DNA from: Yoonia sp. SS1-5
Lineage (GTDB): Bacteria > Pseudomonadota > Alphaproteobacteria > Rhodobacterales > Rhodobacteraceae
Assembly: GCF_038443705.2 (NCBI RefSeq)
Contig: NZ_CP151767.2
Span: 3,835,501 to 3,899,500 of the forward strand
Reading direction: 5' to 3'
DNA: 64,000 nt
A program made the position numbers and the translations under genes. Positions within the stretch are counted from its first letter, which is position 1; each line of letters opens with the position of its first letter. Of the stretch, positions 28,702 to 38,568 are shown piece after piece. The notes beneath the pieces were generated by a model. It was not told where the DNA came from. It ran no database searches and saw only the letters and a list, made by a program, of their open reading frames with translations.

Positions 28702-28808
28702 CCCCGCATTCATTGGTGTTGGTGGCCCCCGCAAGGGGATCCCTGTCGTCGTGGCAAAATCCACGGAGAGGACAACGCCCTTCAAAACGCAAACGAAGGA
28801 GATCAGCC

Positions 28809-29429
28809 GTGACCAAACGCACCGCTGCCAAATACAAAATTGACCGCCGGATGGGCGAAAACATCTGGGGTCGCCCCAAGTCACCCGTTAACCGCCGCGA
28901 ATATGGCCCCGGTCAGCACGGCCAGCGCCGCAAGGGCAAATTGTCCGATTTCGGCATCCAGCTGCGCGCCAAGCAAAAGCTCAAAGGTTATTACGGTGAC
29001 CTGACCGAAAAGCAGTTCCGCCGCATCTATGCAGAGGCCGAGCGTGTCAAAGGCGATACCGGTGAGAACCTTATTGGTCTGCTGGAGCGGCGCCTGGACG
29101 CCGTGGTCTACCGCGCCAAATTCGTGCCAACCATCTTTGCGGCCCGTCAGTTTGTGAACCACGCCCACGTCACCGTGAACGGCAAGAAGGTCAACATCCC
29201 GTCTTACCGTGTACAGGAAGGCGACGTGATCGCAGTGCGCGACAAATCCAAGCAGCTGGAACTGGTTCTTGTCGCCAGCCAACTGCCCGAGCGTGATGTG
29301 CCGGACTACATGGAAGTCGATCATTCCAAGATGACCGCAACCTTCGTGCGCACACCGGGTCTGGGCGACGTCCCATATCCTGTGACGATGGAACCAAACC
29401 TCGTCGTCGAATTCTACGCCAAGAACTGA
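28809..29429 (+). CDS. rpsD: 30S ribosomal protein S4
   Basis: Primary 16S rRNA-binding protein that nucleates small-subunit assembly. 206 residues from a GTG start with GAAGGAGA upstream. The N-terminal domain ([18 protein letters not shown]) and the S4 RNA-binding domain ([41 protein letters not shown]) are typical. It is monocistronic, with its own promoter and terminator. Confidence 0.98.
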   Translation: MTKRTAAKYKIDRRMGENIWGRPKSPVNRREYGPGQHGQRRKGKLSDFGIQLRAKQKLKGYYGDLTEKQFRRIYAEAERVKGDTGENLIGLLERRLDAVVYRAKFVPTIFAARQFVNHAHVTVNGKKVNIPSYRVQEGDVIAVRDKSKQLELVLVASQLPERDVPDYMEVDHSKMTATFVRTPGLGDVPYPVTMEPNLVVEFYAKN

Positions 29430-29482
29430 TCTCTGATCCTTTTGGCAATCGCCCCGGATTTACCCGGGGGACATTTGATCAA

Positions 29483-29512
29483 GGCCGCACGTTACCCCGT
29501 GCGGCCTTTTTT
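29483..29512 (+). terminator. rpsD intrinsic terminator
   Basis: GGCCGCAC and GTGCGGCC arms around an 8-nt loop, followed by six T, 54 bp after the rpsD stop. Confidence 0.92.
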
Positions 29513-29609
29513 ACATGCGCTAACTGCGGCATCGCGCAGCCACCCATTTTCATCGCCTTCCCGATACCCTAAACCTGAACTCTAGACAGCGTTGAAAAAG
29601 GTGCCAGCC

Positions 29610-31028
29610 ATGACCGCTTACCCCAATTACGGCCAGATTGACGGCCATATCGTGATGATCGGCTTTGGCTCGATCGGGAAGGGGACATTGCCCCTGATCC
29701 AGCGCCATTTCAGCTATGATGCCGCCAAGTTCAGTGTCATTGACCCGAACCCCGACAGCGGCCCCTTTCTGGCGGCGCAAGGGATCACACATCACCAGAT
29801 TGCGCTGACCCCCGAGAATTACCGCGAAGTGCTGGGCGGATTATTTCCGGACGGCAAGGGCTTTTGCGTAAACCTGTCGGTCGATACGTCATCGCTTGAT
29901 CTGATGAAGTTCTGCCGTGAAATCGGCGTGCTTTACATCGACACCGTGGTCGAGCCTTGGGCCGGTTTCTATTTCGACACGACGGACAATGCCGAGCGGA
30001 CGAATTACGCATTGCGGCAGACCGTCCGGGATGAGAAAGCCGCCAATCCCGGCGGAACCACGGCCGTCAGTTGCTGTGGGGCAAATCCCGGCATGGTCAG
30101 CTGGTTCGTCAAGGAAGGATTGATGACCCTCGTGAAGGATCTCGGCCGGACTGACCCGATGCCGCAGGATCGGGCAGGTTGGGGTGCCTTGATGCAGGAT
30201 CTGGGCGTCAAAGGCGTGCATATTGCCGAACGCGACACCCAGGCCCGTGCCAAGCCCCGCCCGCGCGATGTTTTTGTGAACACATGGTCGGTCGAGGGGT
30301 TTATCGCCGAGGGCTTCCAGCCTGCCGAACTGGGATGGGGGACGCATGAAAAATGGATGCCTGAGACGGCGCATCGTTATGATACCGGGTGCCAGTCTGC
30401 CATCTGGTTCGAGCGTCCGGGCGCGATCACCCGGGTACATACATGGTGCCCCACGCCCGGCCCGCAGTTTGGATTTCTTGTCACCCACAACGAATCCGTC
30501 AGCATCGCCGACTACTTTACCGTCGGCGATCCAGCCAACCCGGCGTTCCGCCCCACGTGCCATTATGCGTACCATCCTTGCGATGATGCCGTGCTGTCCT
30601 TGCATGAAATGTTTGGCGCCGGTGTGCAGCAAAAGACCCATGAAATCCTTGATGTAGACGAGATCGTCAGCGGCATTGATGAGCTTGGGGTGCTGCTTTA
30701 CGGACACGAAAAAAACGCGCTGTGGTTCGGATCGCGGCTGTCGAACGACGAGACAAAGTCACTCGCCCCATATCAGAACGCGACCGGTCTTCAGGTCACC
30801 TCTGCGGTGCTGGCGGGGATGGTCTGGGCGCTCGAAAATCCGCAGGCCGGTATCGTCGAAACGGATGAGATGGACCATGTCCGCTGTCTTGAGGTGCAGC
30901 GCCCCTATCTGGGACCTGTCGAGGCGCATTACACCGATTGGACCCCTCTGCAGGATCGCTGGGAACATTTTCCGGAGGATATTGATGAAAGCGACCCCTG
31001 GCAGTTCCGCAATGTGCTGGCGACATAG
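29610..31028 (+). CDS. hss: Homospermidine synthase
   Basis: Makes sym-homospermidine from putrescine, the characteristic long polyamine of many alphaproteobacteria. 472 residues from the ATG at 29610; a TTG six codons earlier is less likely. The NAD-binding loop is MIGFGSIGKGTLPLI, and VVEPWAGFYFD, CCGANPGMVSWFVKEGL and NTWSVEGFIAEG match the bacterial enzyme. It is probably monocistronic; the next gene starts 85 bp on. Confidence 0.93.
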   Translation: MTAYPNYGQIDGHIVMIGFGSIGKGTLPLIQRHFSYDAAKFSVIDPNPDSGPFLAAQGITHHQIALTPENYREVLGGLFPDGKGFCVNLSVDTSSLDLMKFCREIGVLYIDTVVEPWAGFYFDTTDNAERTNYALRQTVRDEKAANPGGTTAVSCCGANPGMVSWFVKEGLMTLVKDLGRTDPMPQDRAGWGALMQDLGVKGVHIAERDTQARAKPRPRDVFVNTWSVEGFIAEGFQPAELGWGTHEKWMPETAHRYDTGCQSAIWFERPGAITRVHTWCPTPGPQFGFLVTHNESVSIADYFTVGDPANPAFRPTCHYAYHPCDDAVLSLHEMFGAGVQQKTHEILDVDEIVSGIDELGVLLYGHEKNALWFGSRLSNDETKSLAPYQNATGLQVTSAVLAGMVWALENPQAGIVETDEMDHVRCLEVQRPYLGPVEAHYTDWTPLQDRWEHFPEDIDESDPWQFRNVLAT

Positions 31029-31113
31029 GGCTGACCGGCGCGGGGGCGATGCGGGCTTGCTCTGACATTGCGCAGGCCGATAGAACCACCCAAACGACAT
31101 AAGGCAAAACAAA

Positions 31114-32199
31114 ATGGCTGACGGGATCAAACCGCAACCCGGGATTATGGATATTGCCCTGTATAAAGGGGGGGCGTCATCGGTGGCGGGCAAGGAGAAT
31201 GTCCTCAAGCTGTCATCGAACGAAAACCCGCTGGGAACCAGTGACGCCGCCAAAGAGGCGATGATCCGCACAGCCCATATGCTGCACCGGTATCCGCCAA
31301 CCGATCATTCTGCACTGCGCGCGGCAATTGGCGAGGTGTGGGATGTTGACCCTGACCGGGTCATCTGCGGTGCGGGGTCTGGCGAAATCCTCAAACTGCT
31401 GGCCGAGGCTTATGCCGGCCCGGGTGATGAGGTCATGTTCACCGAGCATGGGTTTTCGATGTATCCGATCTATGCCCATGCCTGCGGTGCAACCGCCCGG
31501 GTTGTTCCTGAACGCGAACGAACCGTGGATGTGGACGCGTTGCTGGCTGCATGCTCGGCCAAGACCAAACTTGTCTTTATCGCAAACCCCGCCAACCCTA
31601 CCGGCACCATGATCGGTGCAGCTGAAATCGCGCGTCTGGCCGATGCCCTGCCGGATCAGGCAATCCTTGTTCTGGACGGGGCCTATGCGGAATTTGTGGA
31701 TGGCTATGATGCGGGCCTGTCGCTGGTCGAGGCGCGTCAGAACGTGTTCATGACACGGACCTTTTCCAAGATCTACGGGCTTGGCGGTATGCGGGTCGGG
31801 TGGGGCTATGGCCCGCAACCGATCATTGATGTGCTGAACCGCATCCGGGGGCCGTTCAACCTGTCCGTCCCCGCATTGGCCGCCGCCGAAGCCGCGGTGC
31901 GGGACACCGAATTCACGGACAAATGCCGGATCGAAAACGCCAAATGGCGGGACTGGTTGGCCACGGCCCTGGCCGAAATTGGCGTGCCATCAGATACATC
32001 GACGGCCAATTTCATTCTTGCGCGCTTTGCCGATGCGGCCGAGGCCGAGGCCTGCGATGCCCATCTGCGCGAGGAGGGGATTATCGCACGACCGGTGGCA
32101 AGTTACGGTCTGCCCCATTGCCTGCGGATCACGGTGGGCGATGAAAGCGCCTGCAGGCAGGTTGTGCATGCCATCGCCCAATTCAAGGGATCGCGCTGA
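31114..32199 (+). CDS. hisC: Histidinol-phosphate aminotransferase
   Basis: PLP aminotransferase of fold type I, 361 residues. It acts on histidinol phosphate and, in bacteria with this gene order, often also on aromatic 2-oxo acids. [19 protein letters not shown] and the PLP lysine in [15 protein letters not shown] are present. It overlaps the prephenate dehydrogenase gene by one base (TGATG), which suggests a shared role in tyrosine/phenylalanine synthesis. Confidence 0.94.
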   Translation: MADGIKPQPGIMDIALYKGGASSVAGKENVLKLSSNENPLGTSDAAKEAMIRTAHMLHRYPPTDHSALRAAIGEVWDVDPDRVICGAGSGEILKLLAEAYAGPGDEVMFTEHGFSMYPIYAHACGATARVVPERERTVDVDALLAACSAKTKLVFIANPANPTGTMIGAAEIARLADALPDQAILVLDGAYAEFVDGYDAGLSLVEARQNVFMTRTFSKIYGLGGMRVGWGYGPQPIIDVLNRIRGPFNLSVPALAAAEAAVRDTEFTDKCRIENAKWRDWLATALAEIGVPSDTSTANFILARFADAAEAEACDAHLREEGIIARPVASYGLPHCLRITVGDESACRQVVHAIAQFKGSR

Positions 32200-33122
32200 T
32201 GAGTGTTCTTTATGATCGTGTGGCCCTGATCGGTTTGGGGCTGATCGCCTCTTCCATGAGCCACGCCATGCGCCGGACGGGATTGACGCACGAGATCACC
32301 GGCTACGCGAAATCGGCGGAAACCCGGCAAATCGCGCGTGATCTGGGGCTATGTGACAGGGTCTGCGATAGCGCGGCGGATGCGGTTGCGGGTGCTGATC
32401 TTGTCGTTTTATGCGTGCCGGTTGGTGCGATGGCGGCGGTGGCGGCGGAAATCGGACCCGCGCTGAAACCCGGGGCGACCGTCAGCGATGTCGGATCGGT
32501 CAAGCGCGCGGTGATTGATGCGGTTGCGCCGCACCTGCCGGACAATGTGCATTTCATCCCGGCCCACCCCATCGCGGGCACCGAACATTCCGGCCCTGCC
32601 TCGGGCTTTGCAGAGCTGTTCGACGACCGGTTTTGTATCATCGTCCCGGTGGAAGGCAGCGATCAGGCAGCGGTCGATCAACTGACCACCCTGTGGCGCG
32701 GGATGGGCTCCGAAGTGGATGTGATGGAGGCCGATCACCACGATCTGGTCCTGTCCGTCACCAGCCATACGCCGCATCTGATTGCCTATACGATGGTGGG
32801 CGTTGCTGACGACCTCAGCCGGGTGACCGATAGTGAGGTGATCAAATTCTCTGCCGCGGGCTTTCGGGATTTCACCCGGATTGCCGCGTCTGATCCGGTG
32901 ATGTGGCGGGATGTGTTCTTGAACAACAAACAGGCCACATTGCAAATTCTTGGCCGCTTTACCGAAGAGTTGTTTGCGCTGCAGCGGGCCATCCGCCGGG
33001 ATGACGGCGCGCATCTGGAGGAGTATTTCACCCGGACCCGGGCCATTCGGCGATCCATTATCGAGGCGGGACAAGATACGGATGCGCCCGATTTTGGCCG
33101 CAGCAAGGTGCCGGGGCGGTGA
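32199..33122 (+). CDS. tyrC: Prephenate/arogenate dehydrogenase
   Basis: NAD(P)-dependent oxidative decarboxylase of tyrosine synthesis, 307 residues. The dinucleotide loop VALIGLGLIASSMSHAM is at the N-terminus, and FIPAHPIAGTEHSGP carries the catalytic histidine. No chorismate mutase or ACT domain is fused. It is coupled to hisC upstream and overlaps the extensin gene by four bases downstream. Arogenate versus prephenate preference cannot be told from sequence. Confidence 0.92.
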   Translation: MSVLYDRVALIGLGLIASSMSHAMRRTGLTHEITGYAKSAETRQIARDLGLCDRVCDSAADAVAGADLVVLCVPVGAMAAVAAEIGPALKPGATVSDVGSVKRAVIDAVAPHLPDNVHFIPAHPIAGTEHSGPASGFAELFDDRFCIIVPVEGSDQAAVDQLTTLWRGMGSEVDVMEADHHDLVLSVTSHTPHLIAYTMVGVADDLSRVTDSEVIKFSAAGFRDFTRIAASDPVMWRDVFLNNKQATLQILGRFTEELFALQRAIRRDDGAHLEEYFTRTRAIRRSIIEAGQDTDAPDFGRSKVPGR

Positions 33123-34081
33123 TCCGCGCAGGCATATTGACGATCCTTATGGCGCTGCCATCCGCTTTGGTGGCACAGGATGGCAGTATCCGCCCGCTCG
33201 CGCGCGACGCTGCGCCCGCCATCGTGCAACCACAGACAGGTGACGTCTTCACCCGCCGGTGGCGCCGGGCCGAGGTTGCAGCCCCGGCGGCGCCTGTGAT
33301 CATCGCCCAAGGTGATCCGGCCGTCCGGCCATTGGCCCGCGGGTCCGTGGCCGCGATCCTCGCCGGATCCCGCCTGCGCCCTGTGGCGCGGCCCTATACG
33401 CGCCCTGATCTGGCACATGGGGCGCAGACCCGCCCGCTCTTTCGGGCCGAGCAGAACCTGTTTGCGTTCAGCCCCTATGCGCTGGCCATATCGCCCCGGC
33501 CCACCAGCCGCCCCGCAACGATTGTCGTCGCAGCCGAGCAGCGACGCATCGCCCGATTGCGCGGACAGGTCTGCGGGGATCCGGATATTCAGGGCAGCGC
33601 CATCGGTCAGGTCAGCGGACGCGGTGCCTGTGGGATAGGGCAGGGGGTGCGGGTGAAATCGGTGGCCGGGATCACGCTGACCCCGCAAGCAACGATTGAT
33701 TGCCAGACAGCCAAGGCACTGAAAACATGGGTAAAGCGCGGTGTCATTCCAGCCGTTGGGGATGCTGGCGGCGGGGCAGCAGGCCTGCGCGTGGTATCGC
33801 ATTATGCCTGTCGGACGCGCAACAATCAGGCAGGGGCGCGCCTGTCCGAGCATGCCTTTGGCCGTGCCATTGATATCGCGGGCATCCGGTTGCGCAGCGG
33901 GCGCGAAATCACGTTGCTGACCGATTGGAACAAGCCCGGTGACGGGGCAAGGCTGCGACAGATGTGGCGGGCGGCATGTGGCCCGTTCGGCACCGTCCTT
34001 GGCCCGGAATCAAACCGGTTTCACCGCGATCATTTCCATTTCGATACGGCACGCTATCGCAGCGGGCCTTATTGCCGCTAG
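33119..34081 (+). CDS. Extensin-like C-terminal domain protein
   Basis: 320 residues from a GTG start overlapping the tyrC stop. A signal peptide (about 1-19) is followed by a low-complexity Pro/Arg/Ala region and then a C-terminal domain with SHYACRTRNNQAGARLSEHAFGRAIDIAG. The SEHxxGRAID motif resembles the metal site of M15-type DD-peptidases, so a periplasmic peptidoglycan role is plausible. The link to tyrC seems positional rather than functional. Confidence 0.87.
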   Translation: MIRAGILTILMALPSALVAQDGSIRPLARDAAPAIVQPQTGDVFTRRWRRAEVAAPAAPVIIAQGDPAVRPLARGSVAAILAGSRLRPVARPYTRPDLAHGAQTRPLFRAEQNLFAFSPYALAISPRPTSRPATIVVAAEQRRIARLRGQVCGDPDIQGSAIGQVSGRGACGIGQGVRVKSVAGITLTPQATIDCQTAKALKTWVKRGVIPAVGDAGGGAAGLRVVSHYACRTRNNQAGARLSEHAFGRAIDIAGIRLRSGREITLLTDWNKPGDGARLRQMWRAACGPFGTVLGPESNRFHRDHFHFDTARYRSGPYCR

Positions 34082-34088
34082 CAATTGA

Positions 34089-34517
34089 TCAGGATAGCTG
34101 ATCCGCGGGACAATTCCGAAATGCGGTGATTGCCGGTCCGATACCCGTTAACGGGATCAGGACGCGTCTGTCGCCTGTTTGGGCCATCGCAAGGAGGTTG
34201 AACTCCAACCCATTCAGGACGTTGCCAAAGCCTCTATCTGTCACAGTCAGGGTTTGCCCGTCTTCACTGATCTGCTGGCGGTCTGTCTGGATGGAAATCG
34301 GGCGATCCCCATCAAAGGCCATGCCAAAGACGGGTGCGTCAGGCCAACGCCCATCGGCCAAGGTGATCGCAATGCTATATTCGGGGAGGCGGGCGTCATA
34401 GGTGACGGTGACACTGCCTATTTCACTGGTATTGGTCAGGGTGCAGATCGGGCTGGGCGAGAAGTCCCACGCGGCGGCGGGGCTGGCGGAGAGCAGAAAG
34501 GCGAGAGCGAGGCGCAT
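34089..34517 (-). CDS. Secreted hypothetical protein
   Basis: 142 residues with a clear signal peptide (MRLALAFLLSASPAAA) and a mature domain predicted to be mostly beta, with two cysteines (CTLTN near the start, RNCPAD near the end) that could form a disulfide. It converges with the extensin gene, 7 bp away. I do not recognise a characterised family. Confidence 0.7.
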   Translation of the reverse strand: MRLALAFLLSASPAAAWDFSPSPICTLTNTSEIGSVTVTYDARLPEYSIAITLADGRWPDAPVFGMAFDGDRPISIQTDRQQISEDGQTLTVTDRGFGNVLNGLEFNLLAMAQTGDRRVLIPLTGIGPAITAFRNCPADQLS

Positions 34518-34800
34518 CTCGGTAAAGTAGCGGTTTTGACTGGGTGGGCAAGGTCGGGGGTACGAATCGCTGGTTGACGCCTTGTTTTATGGGGTTTTTG
34601 GCGATGCAGACTGCGTGCTGAGGCTGTACACATCGCGTACACACGTTTGTACGGCGGAGTGGGTGGTTAATGGTGCGTGCGGTTGGGGCTGCCCGGTGCC
34701 ACACCCTGGCGGTGTTCCAGAATATCTGACTAGTTGGTCAGGATTGTGTTCTCTCCGGTTTAAATTTACTTTGGGTTGTATTTTGTGAAAAGGTAAGTCG

Positions 34801-35469
34801 TTGTCCACGCTTTATATCTTTATCGACGAAGGTGGAAATTTCGATTTTTCCAATACGGGGTCTGACTTCTTCACATTGACTTGCGTCAGTATGCGACGGC
34901 CATTTCTGCTGCACACCCAGCTTGATACTTACAAGTACGATCTGATCGAGCACAGCATCAAACCCCGCATAGAGATGGAATTCTTCCATTGTGCAGACGA
35001 CAACATGTTCGTTCGAAAACGTGTTTTTGAACTCCTTGCAAAAGAGTTGCTGGCGAACTCGGTGGACACGGTGGTGGTGGAGAAAAGGAAAACGGGTCCT
35101 GCTCTGCAGATGGCCGAGAAATTCTACCCCCGAATGCTAGGATATCTTTTGCGTTTTGTTCTGGAGAAAACACCCGAAGATATTAGTGAACTTGTCATCA
35201 TTACGGATACCATTCCCGTCAATAAGAAACGCCGTGCTGTGGAGAAAGCGCTCAAGCTTGTGTTGGCTAAGATGCTTCCAAAAGCAACACCCTATAAGAT
35301 AATGCACCACGCATCCCGGTCTCATTATGGATTGCAAATTGCCGATTATGTGAATTGGGCTATACTGAGAAAATGGGAGCGAAAGGACAGCACGGCCTAC
35401 GATCAAATCAAACATCTTGTCAGAAGTGAGTTCGACATTTTCCGCACTGGGACGCGCTACTATTATTGA
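34801..35469 (+). CDS. DUF3800 protein
   Basis: 222 residues of the DUF3800 family, RNase H-like proteins frequent in phage-defence and mobile contexts. The N-terminal acidic motif YIFIDEGGNF and the C-terminal SHYGLQIADYVNW are diagnostic; ELVIITDT supplies a further acidic residue. The start is TTG with AAAGG about 8 bp upstream. Base composition is visibly more A+T-rich than the genes around it and there is no partner gene, so transfer as a single cargo gene is likely. Activity is unknown. Confidence 0.87.
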   Translation: MSTLYIFIDEGGNFDFSNTGSDFFTLTCVSMRRPFLLHTQLDTYKYDLIEHSIKPRIEMEFFHCADDNMFVRKRVFELLAKELLANSVDTVVVEKRKTGPALQMAEKFYPRMLGYLLRFVLEKTPEDISELVIITDTIPVNKKRRAVEKALKLVLAKMLPKATPYKIMHHASRSHYGLQIADYVNWAILRKWERKDSTAYDQIKHLVRSEFDIFRTGTRYYY

Positions 35470-35581
35470 ATGTGACCCCCCCGACTACCTTGCGGAGAAC
35501 CCCTTGGGTTCTTGTCATCGGGGAGGGACCTTTATGTATACCTAGACCCGGTGGACATGAATTTCAAGTAAACAGGTTGTT

Positions 35582-37780
35582 CTACCGCTTTCCCCCATAT
35601 CGCGATTTCCCGCCGCGCATACCACCCCGTCCTCCGGTGCTGCGGCCTGCTGCTTTCTTTGCGTCGCCGACCGCCTTGTCGACAGCTTGCTGCCGCGCCA
35701 ATGGGTCGTCGCTGACCACGAGGTCGACGGTTTCCAGCCGTTTGACCTCGTCCCGCAGGCGGGCGGCCTCTTCGAATTCGAGGTTTTCGGCTGCCTTGCG
35801 CATGTCGTCCCGCAGCCCGTCGAGCACGGCTTGCAGGTTTGCCCCGGCCATTGGTTTGTCGACCTTGGCGGTCACCCGGTTCATGTCCACGTCGCCTTTG
35901 TACAGCCCCGCCAGGATATCCTCGACATTCTTTTTGACCGTCTGCGGCGTGATCCCGTGTTCTTCGTTATAGGCCAGTTGCTTGGCCCGCCGCCGGTTGG
36001 TTTCACCAATCGCCCGCTCCATCGAGCCGGTGATCCGGTCGGCGTACATGATCACGCGTCCTTCGGCGTTCCGGGCCGCACGTCCGACGGTTTGCACGAG
36101 GGATGTTTCCGAGCGCAGGAAGCCTTCCTTATCCGCATCGAGGATTGCCACCAGTCCGCATTCGGGGATGTCGAGCCCCTCGCGCAACAGGTTGATCCCG
36201 ATCAGCACGTCAAAGGCGCCAAGCCGCAGGTCGCGCAGGATCTCGATCCGTTCGATGGTGTCGATGTCTGAGTGCATGTAGCGGACTTTGATGCCCTGTT
36301 CGTGCATGTATTCGGTGAGGTCTTCGGCCATGCGTTTGGTCAGTGTGGTGACCAGTGTGCGATAGCCGTCGGCGGCGACCTTGCGCACCTCGTCCAGCAG
36401 GTCGTCGACCTGCATCTCGACGGGCCGGATTTCAATCTCGGGGTCGATCAGACCGGTGGGCCGGATGATTTGTTCGGTGAAGACGCCGCCTGCTTGCTCC
36501 AACTCCCATGCCGCGGGCGTGGCCGAGACGAAGACGGATTGCGGGCGCATGGCGTCCCATTCCTCGAACTTCAGCGGGCGGTTATCCATGCAGGAGGGCA
36601 GGCGAAACCCGTGTTCGGCCAGCGTGAATTTGCGCCGGTAGTCGCCTTTATACATGCCGCCGATTTGCGGAACGGAGACGTGAGATTCATCCGCAAAGAC
36701 AATCGCGTTGTCGGGGATGAATTCGAACAGGGTGGGGGGCGGTTCGCCCGGTGCGCGCCCTGTCAGATAGCGCGAATAGTTTTCGATGCCGTTGCAGACG
36801 CCGGTGGCCTCCAACATCTCCAGATCGAAGTTGCAGCGTTGTTCCAGCCGCTGTGCCTCCAGCAATTTCCCGTCGGCCACCAGTTGGTCGAGCCGCATCC
36901 GCAGCTCTTTCTTGATGCCGATGATGGCCTGATTCATCGTCGGGCGCGGGGTCACGTAGTGCGAGTTGGCGTAGATGCGGACCTTTTCGAATGTATCGGT
37001 CTTTTCGCCGGTGAGCGGGTCAAATTCGGTGATGTTTTCCAGCTCTTCCCCGAAGAAGGACAGTTTCCAGGCCCGGTCATCAAGGTGGGCGGGCCAGACT
37101 TCCAGACTGTCGCCACGGACCCGGAAGGTGCCCCGCTGGAAGGCCTGATCGTTGCGCTTGTATTGCTGGGCGATCAGGTCAGCCATGATCTTGCGCTGGT
37201 CGTAGTCCTGGCCTGCATGAATGTCCTGCGTCATCGCCCCATAGGTTTCGACAGAGCCAATGCCGTAGATGCAGGATACCGAGGCCACGATGATCACATC
37301 GTCCCGTTCCAGCAGCGCCCGGGTGGCCGAGTGGCGCATCCGGTCGATCTGTTCGTTGATCTGGGATTCCTTCTCGATATAGGTGTCGGACCGGGCGACA
37401 TAGGCCTCGGGTTGGTAGTAGTCGTAATAGCTGACGAAATATTCGACCGCGTTTTCCGGGAAGAACCCTTTGAATTCGCCGTACAATTGGGCGGCGAGGG
37501 TCTTGTTGGGGGCAAGGATGATGGCGGGGCGCTGGGTTTCCTCGATCATCTTGGCCATGGTGAAGGTTTTGCCGGTGCCTGTGGCCCCCAGCAGAACCTG
37601 ATCACGTTCGCCATCCATGATCCCCTGGCTCAGCTCGCGGATTGCGGTGGGCTGGTCGCCTGCAGGTTCAAATTCGGTGTGCAGTACAAACCGCTTGCCG
37701 CCTTCCAGCTTTTCGCGGGTTTTGACGTCGGGGGCAGGGTTGGACAGGTAGTAATGCGGATCGGATTCGGCGTGGGCCAT
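35582..37780 (-). CDS. uvrB: Excinuclease ABC subunit B
   Basis: Damage-verification helicase of nucleotide excision repair, 732 residues. Walker A is [14 protein letters not shown] (about 63-76), the beta-hairpin region is [12 protein letters not shown], and [34 protein letters not shown] is typical. The C-terminal UVR motif ([21 protein letters not shown]) is present, followed by a Gly/Arg-rich tail. The ATG at 37780 has AAAGGAGC upstream. A GTTC repeat with an 8-bp spacer lies further upstream; this is not a proper LexA box. Confidence 0.97.
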   Translation of the reverse strand: MAHAESDPHYYLSNPAPDVKTREKLEGGKRFVLHTEFEPAGDQPTAIRELSQGIMDGERDQVLLGATGTGKTFTMAKMIEETQRPAIILAPNKTLAAQLYGEFKGFFPENAVEYFVSYYDYYQPEAYVARSDTYIEKESQINEQIDRMRHSATRALLERDDVIIVASVSCIYGIGSVETYGAMTQDIHAGQDYDQRKIMADLIAQQYKRNDQAFQRGTFRVRGDSLEVWPAHLDDRAWKLSFFGEELENITEFDPLTGEKTDTFEKVRIYANSHYVTPRPTMNQAIIGIKKELRMRLDQLVADGKLLEAQRLEQRCNFDLEMLEATGVCNGIENYSRYLTGRAPGEPPPTLFEFIPDNAIVFADESHVSVPQIGGMYKGDYRRKFTLAEHGFRLPSCMDNRPLKFEEWDAMRPQSVFVSATPAAWELEQAGGVFTEQIIRPTGLIDPEIEIRPVEMQVDDLLDEVRKVAADGYRTLVTTLTKRMAEDLTEYMHEQGIKVRYMHSDIDTIERIEILRDLRLGAFDVLIGINLLREGLDIPECGLVAILDADKEGFLRSETSLVQTVGRAARNAEGRVIMYADRITGSMERAIGETNRRRAKQLAYNEEHGITPQTVKKNVEDILAGLYKGDVDMNRVTAKVDKPMAGANLQAVLDGLRDDMRKAAENLEFEEAARLRDEVKRLETVDLVVSDDPLARQQAVDKAVGDAKKAAGRSTGGRGGMRGGKSRYGGKR

Positions 37781-37869
37781 CGGGGCGCTCCTTTGCTTGT
37801 CCCAATAGTTGTTGCGTTCCGGTCCGGGTTCAAGTGGAGATGCTGACAGCATGTGTCAGCAGGCGCCCT

Positions 37870-38421
37870 TTACATCATCGCAGCCGCGGACAGCGCGGTG
37901 AAGACCCGGATGTAGTCACCGGGCGATGAGCCTGCCCAATAGACCCAGATGCGCTGCGGGTTGTCCTCGTCTATCCAGACATAGTCACCCGGTTCCAGCC
38001 CCCGCAATTCGATGCTGATGTAGTCCACAGAGGTATTGGCCAGAAAATCGGTTGCAAACATCGTTTCCTGAAAGGCGGCAATCCCCAGAACAGGCGCATC
38101 AAAATCGACATAGCCGTAGTGGGTCCCGGCGAGACTGTCGAAAAATATGTAATGGCTGGCCACGACAGTGCCTTGCGGAATGACCCCGTCTTCATCGCCG
38201 ATGTCCACACGCACGGGTTCGACCAGTAGGATATTCTGGTCCTCGTCAAATGCATAAAGATTGTCATCATCAAACGTATCGGCACCAACCGCAAAGGGTT
38301 CGTCCGTGTCCAGTTTGACAAATGTCCCATAGCCGTTTTGTTCGACAATCGCACCACCGGTGACCGTGGCGGATGCAGTGTTGGCGAGTGCCAGCGCAAA
38401 CAGGACCACATAACGTATCAT
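37870..38421 (-). CDS. Secreted hypothetical protein
   Basis: 183 residues. A signal peptide (MIRYVVLFALALANTASA) precedes an acidic, aromatic-rich domain (DTFDDDNLYAFDEDQNI, SVDYISIELRGLEPGDYVWID) and a hydrophobic C-terminal stretch of about 20 residues that resembles a sorting or membrane anchor. Family unknown. It lies upstream of uvrB on the same strand, with about 89 bp between. Confidence 0.65.
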   Translation of the reverse strand: MIRYVVLFALALANTASATVTGGAIVEQNGYGTFVKLDTDEPFAVGADTFDDDNLYAFDEDQNILLVEPVRVDIGDEDGVIPQGTVVASHYIFFDSLAGTHYGYVDFDAPVLGIAAFQETMFATDFLANTSVDYISIELRGLEPGDYVWIDEDNPQRIWVYWAGSSPGDYIRVFTALSAAAMM

Positions 38422-38568
38422 ATCAAATCCTCCCCGGTCTTGGTTATGCAGGTTGCGCCGTTTGGGCCAGCATGGTGATCCGCGCTCTCGAAAACGTGAG
38501 CGGGGTTGGTTGGTTGACCTTGCCTGCGCAACTTCTAGTCTTTGCGCAACATGTAAAGGAGCTGCCTG

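Noticed and set aside
37800..37840. LexA box upstream of uvrB
   Set aside because: The two GTTC halves are separated by 8 rather than 7 bp; the consensus spacing is strict.
36272..37846. 524-codon plus-strand open frame
   Set aside because: Antisense to uvrB, which is full length and conserved.
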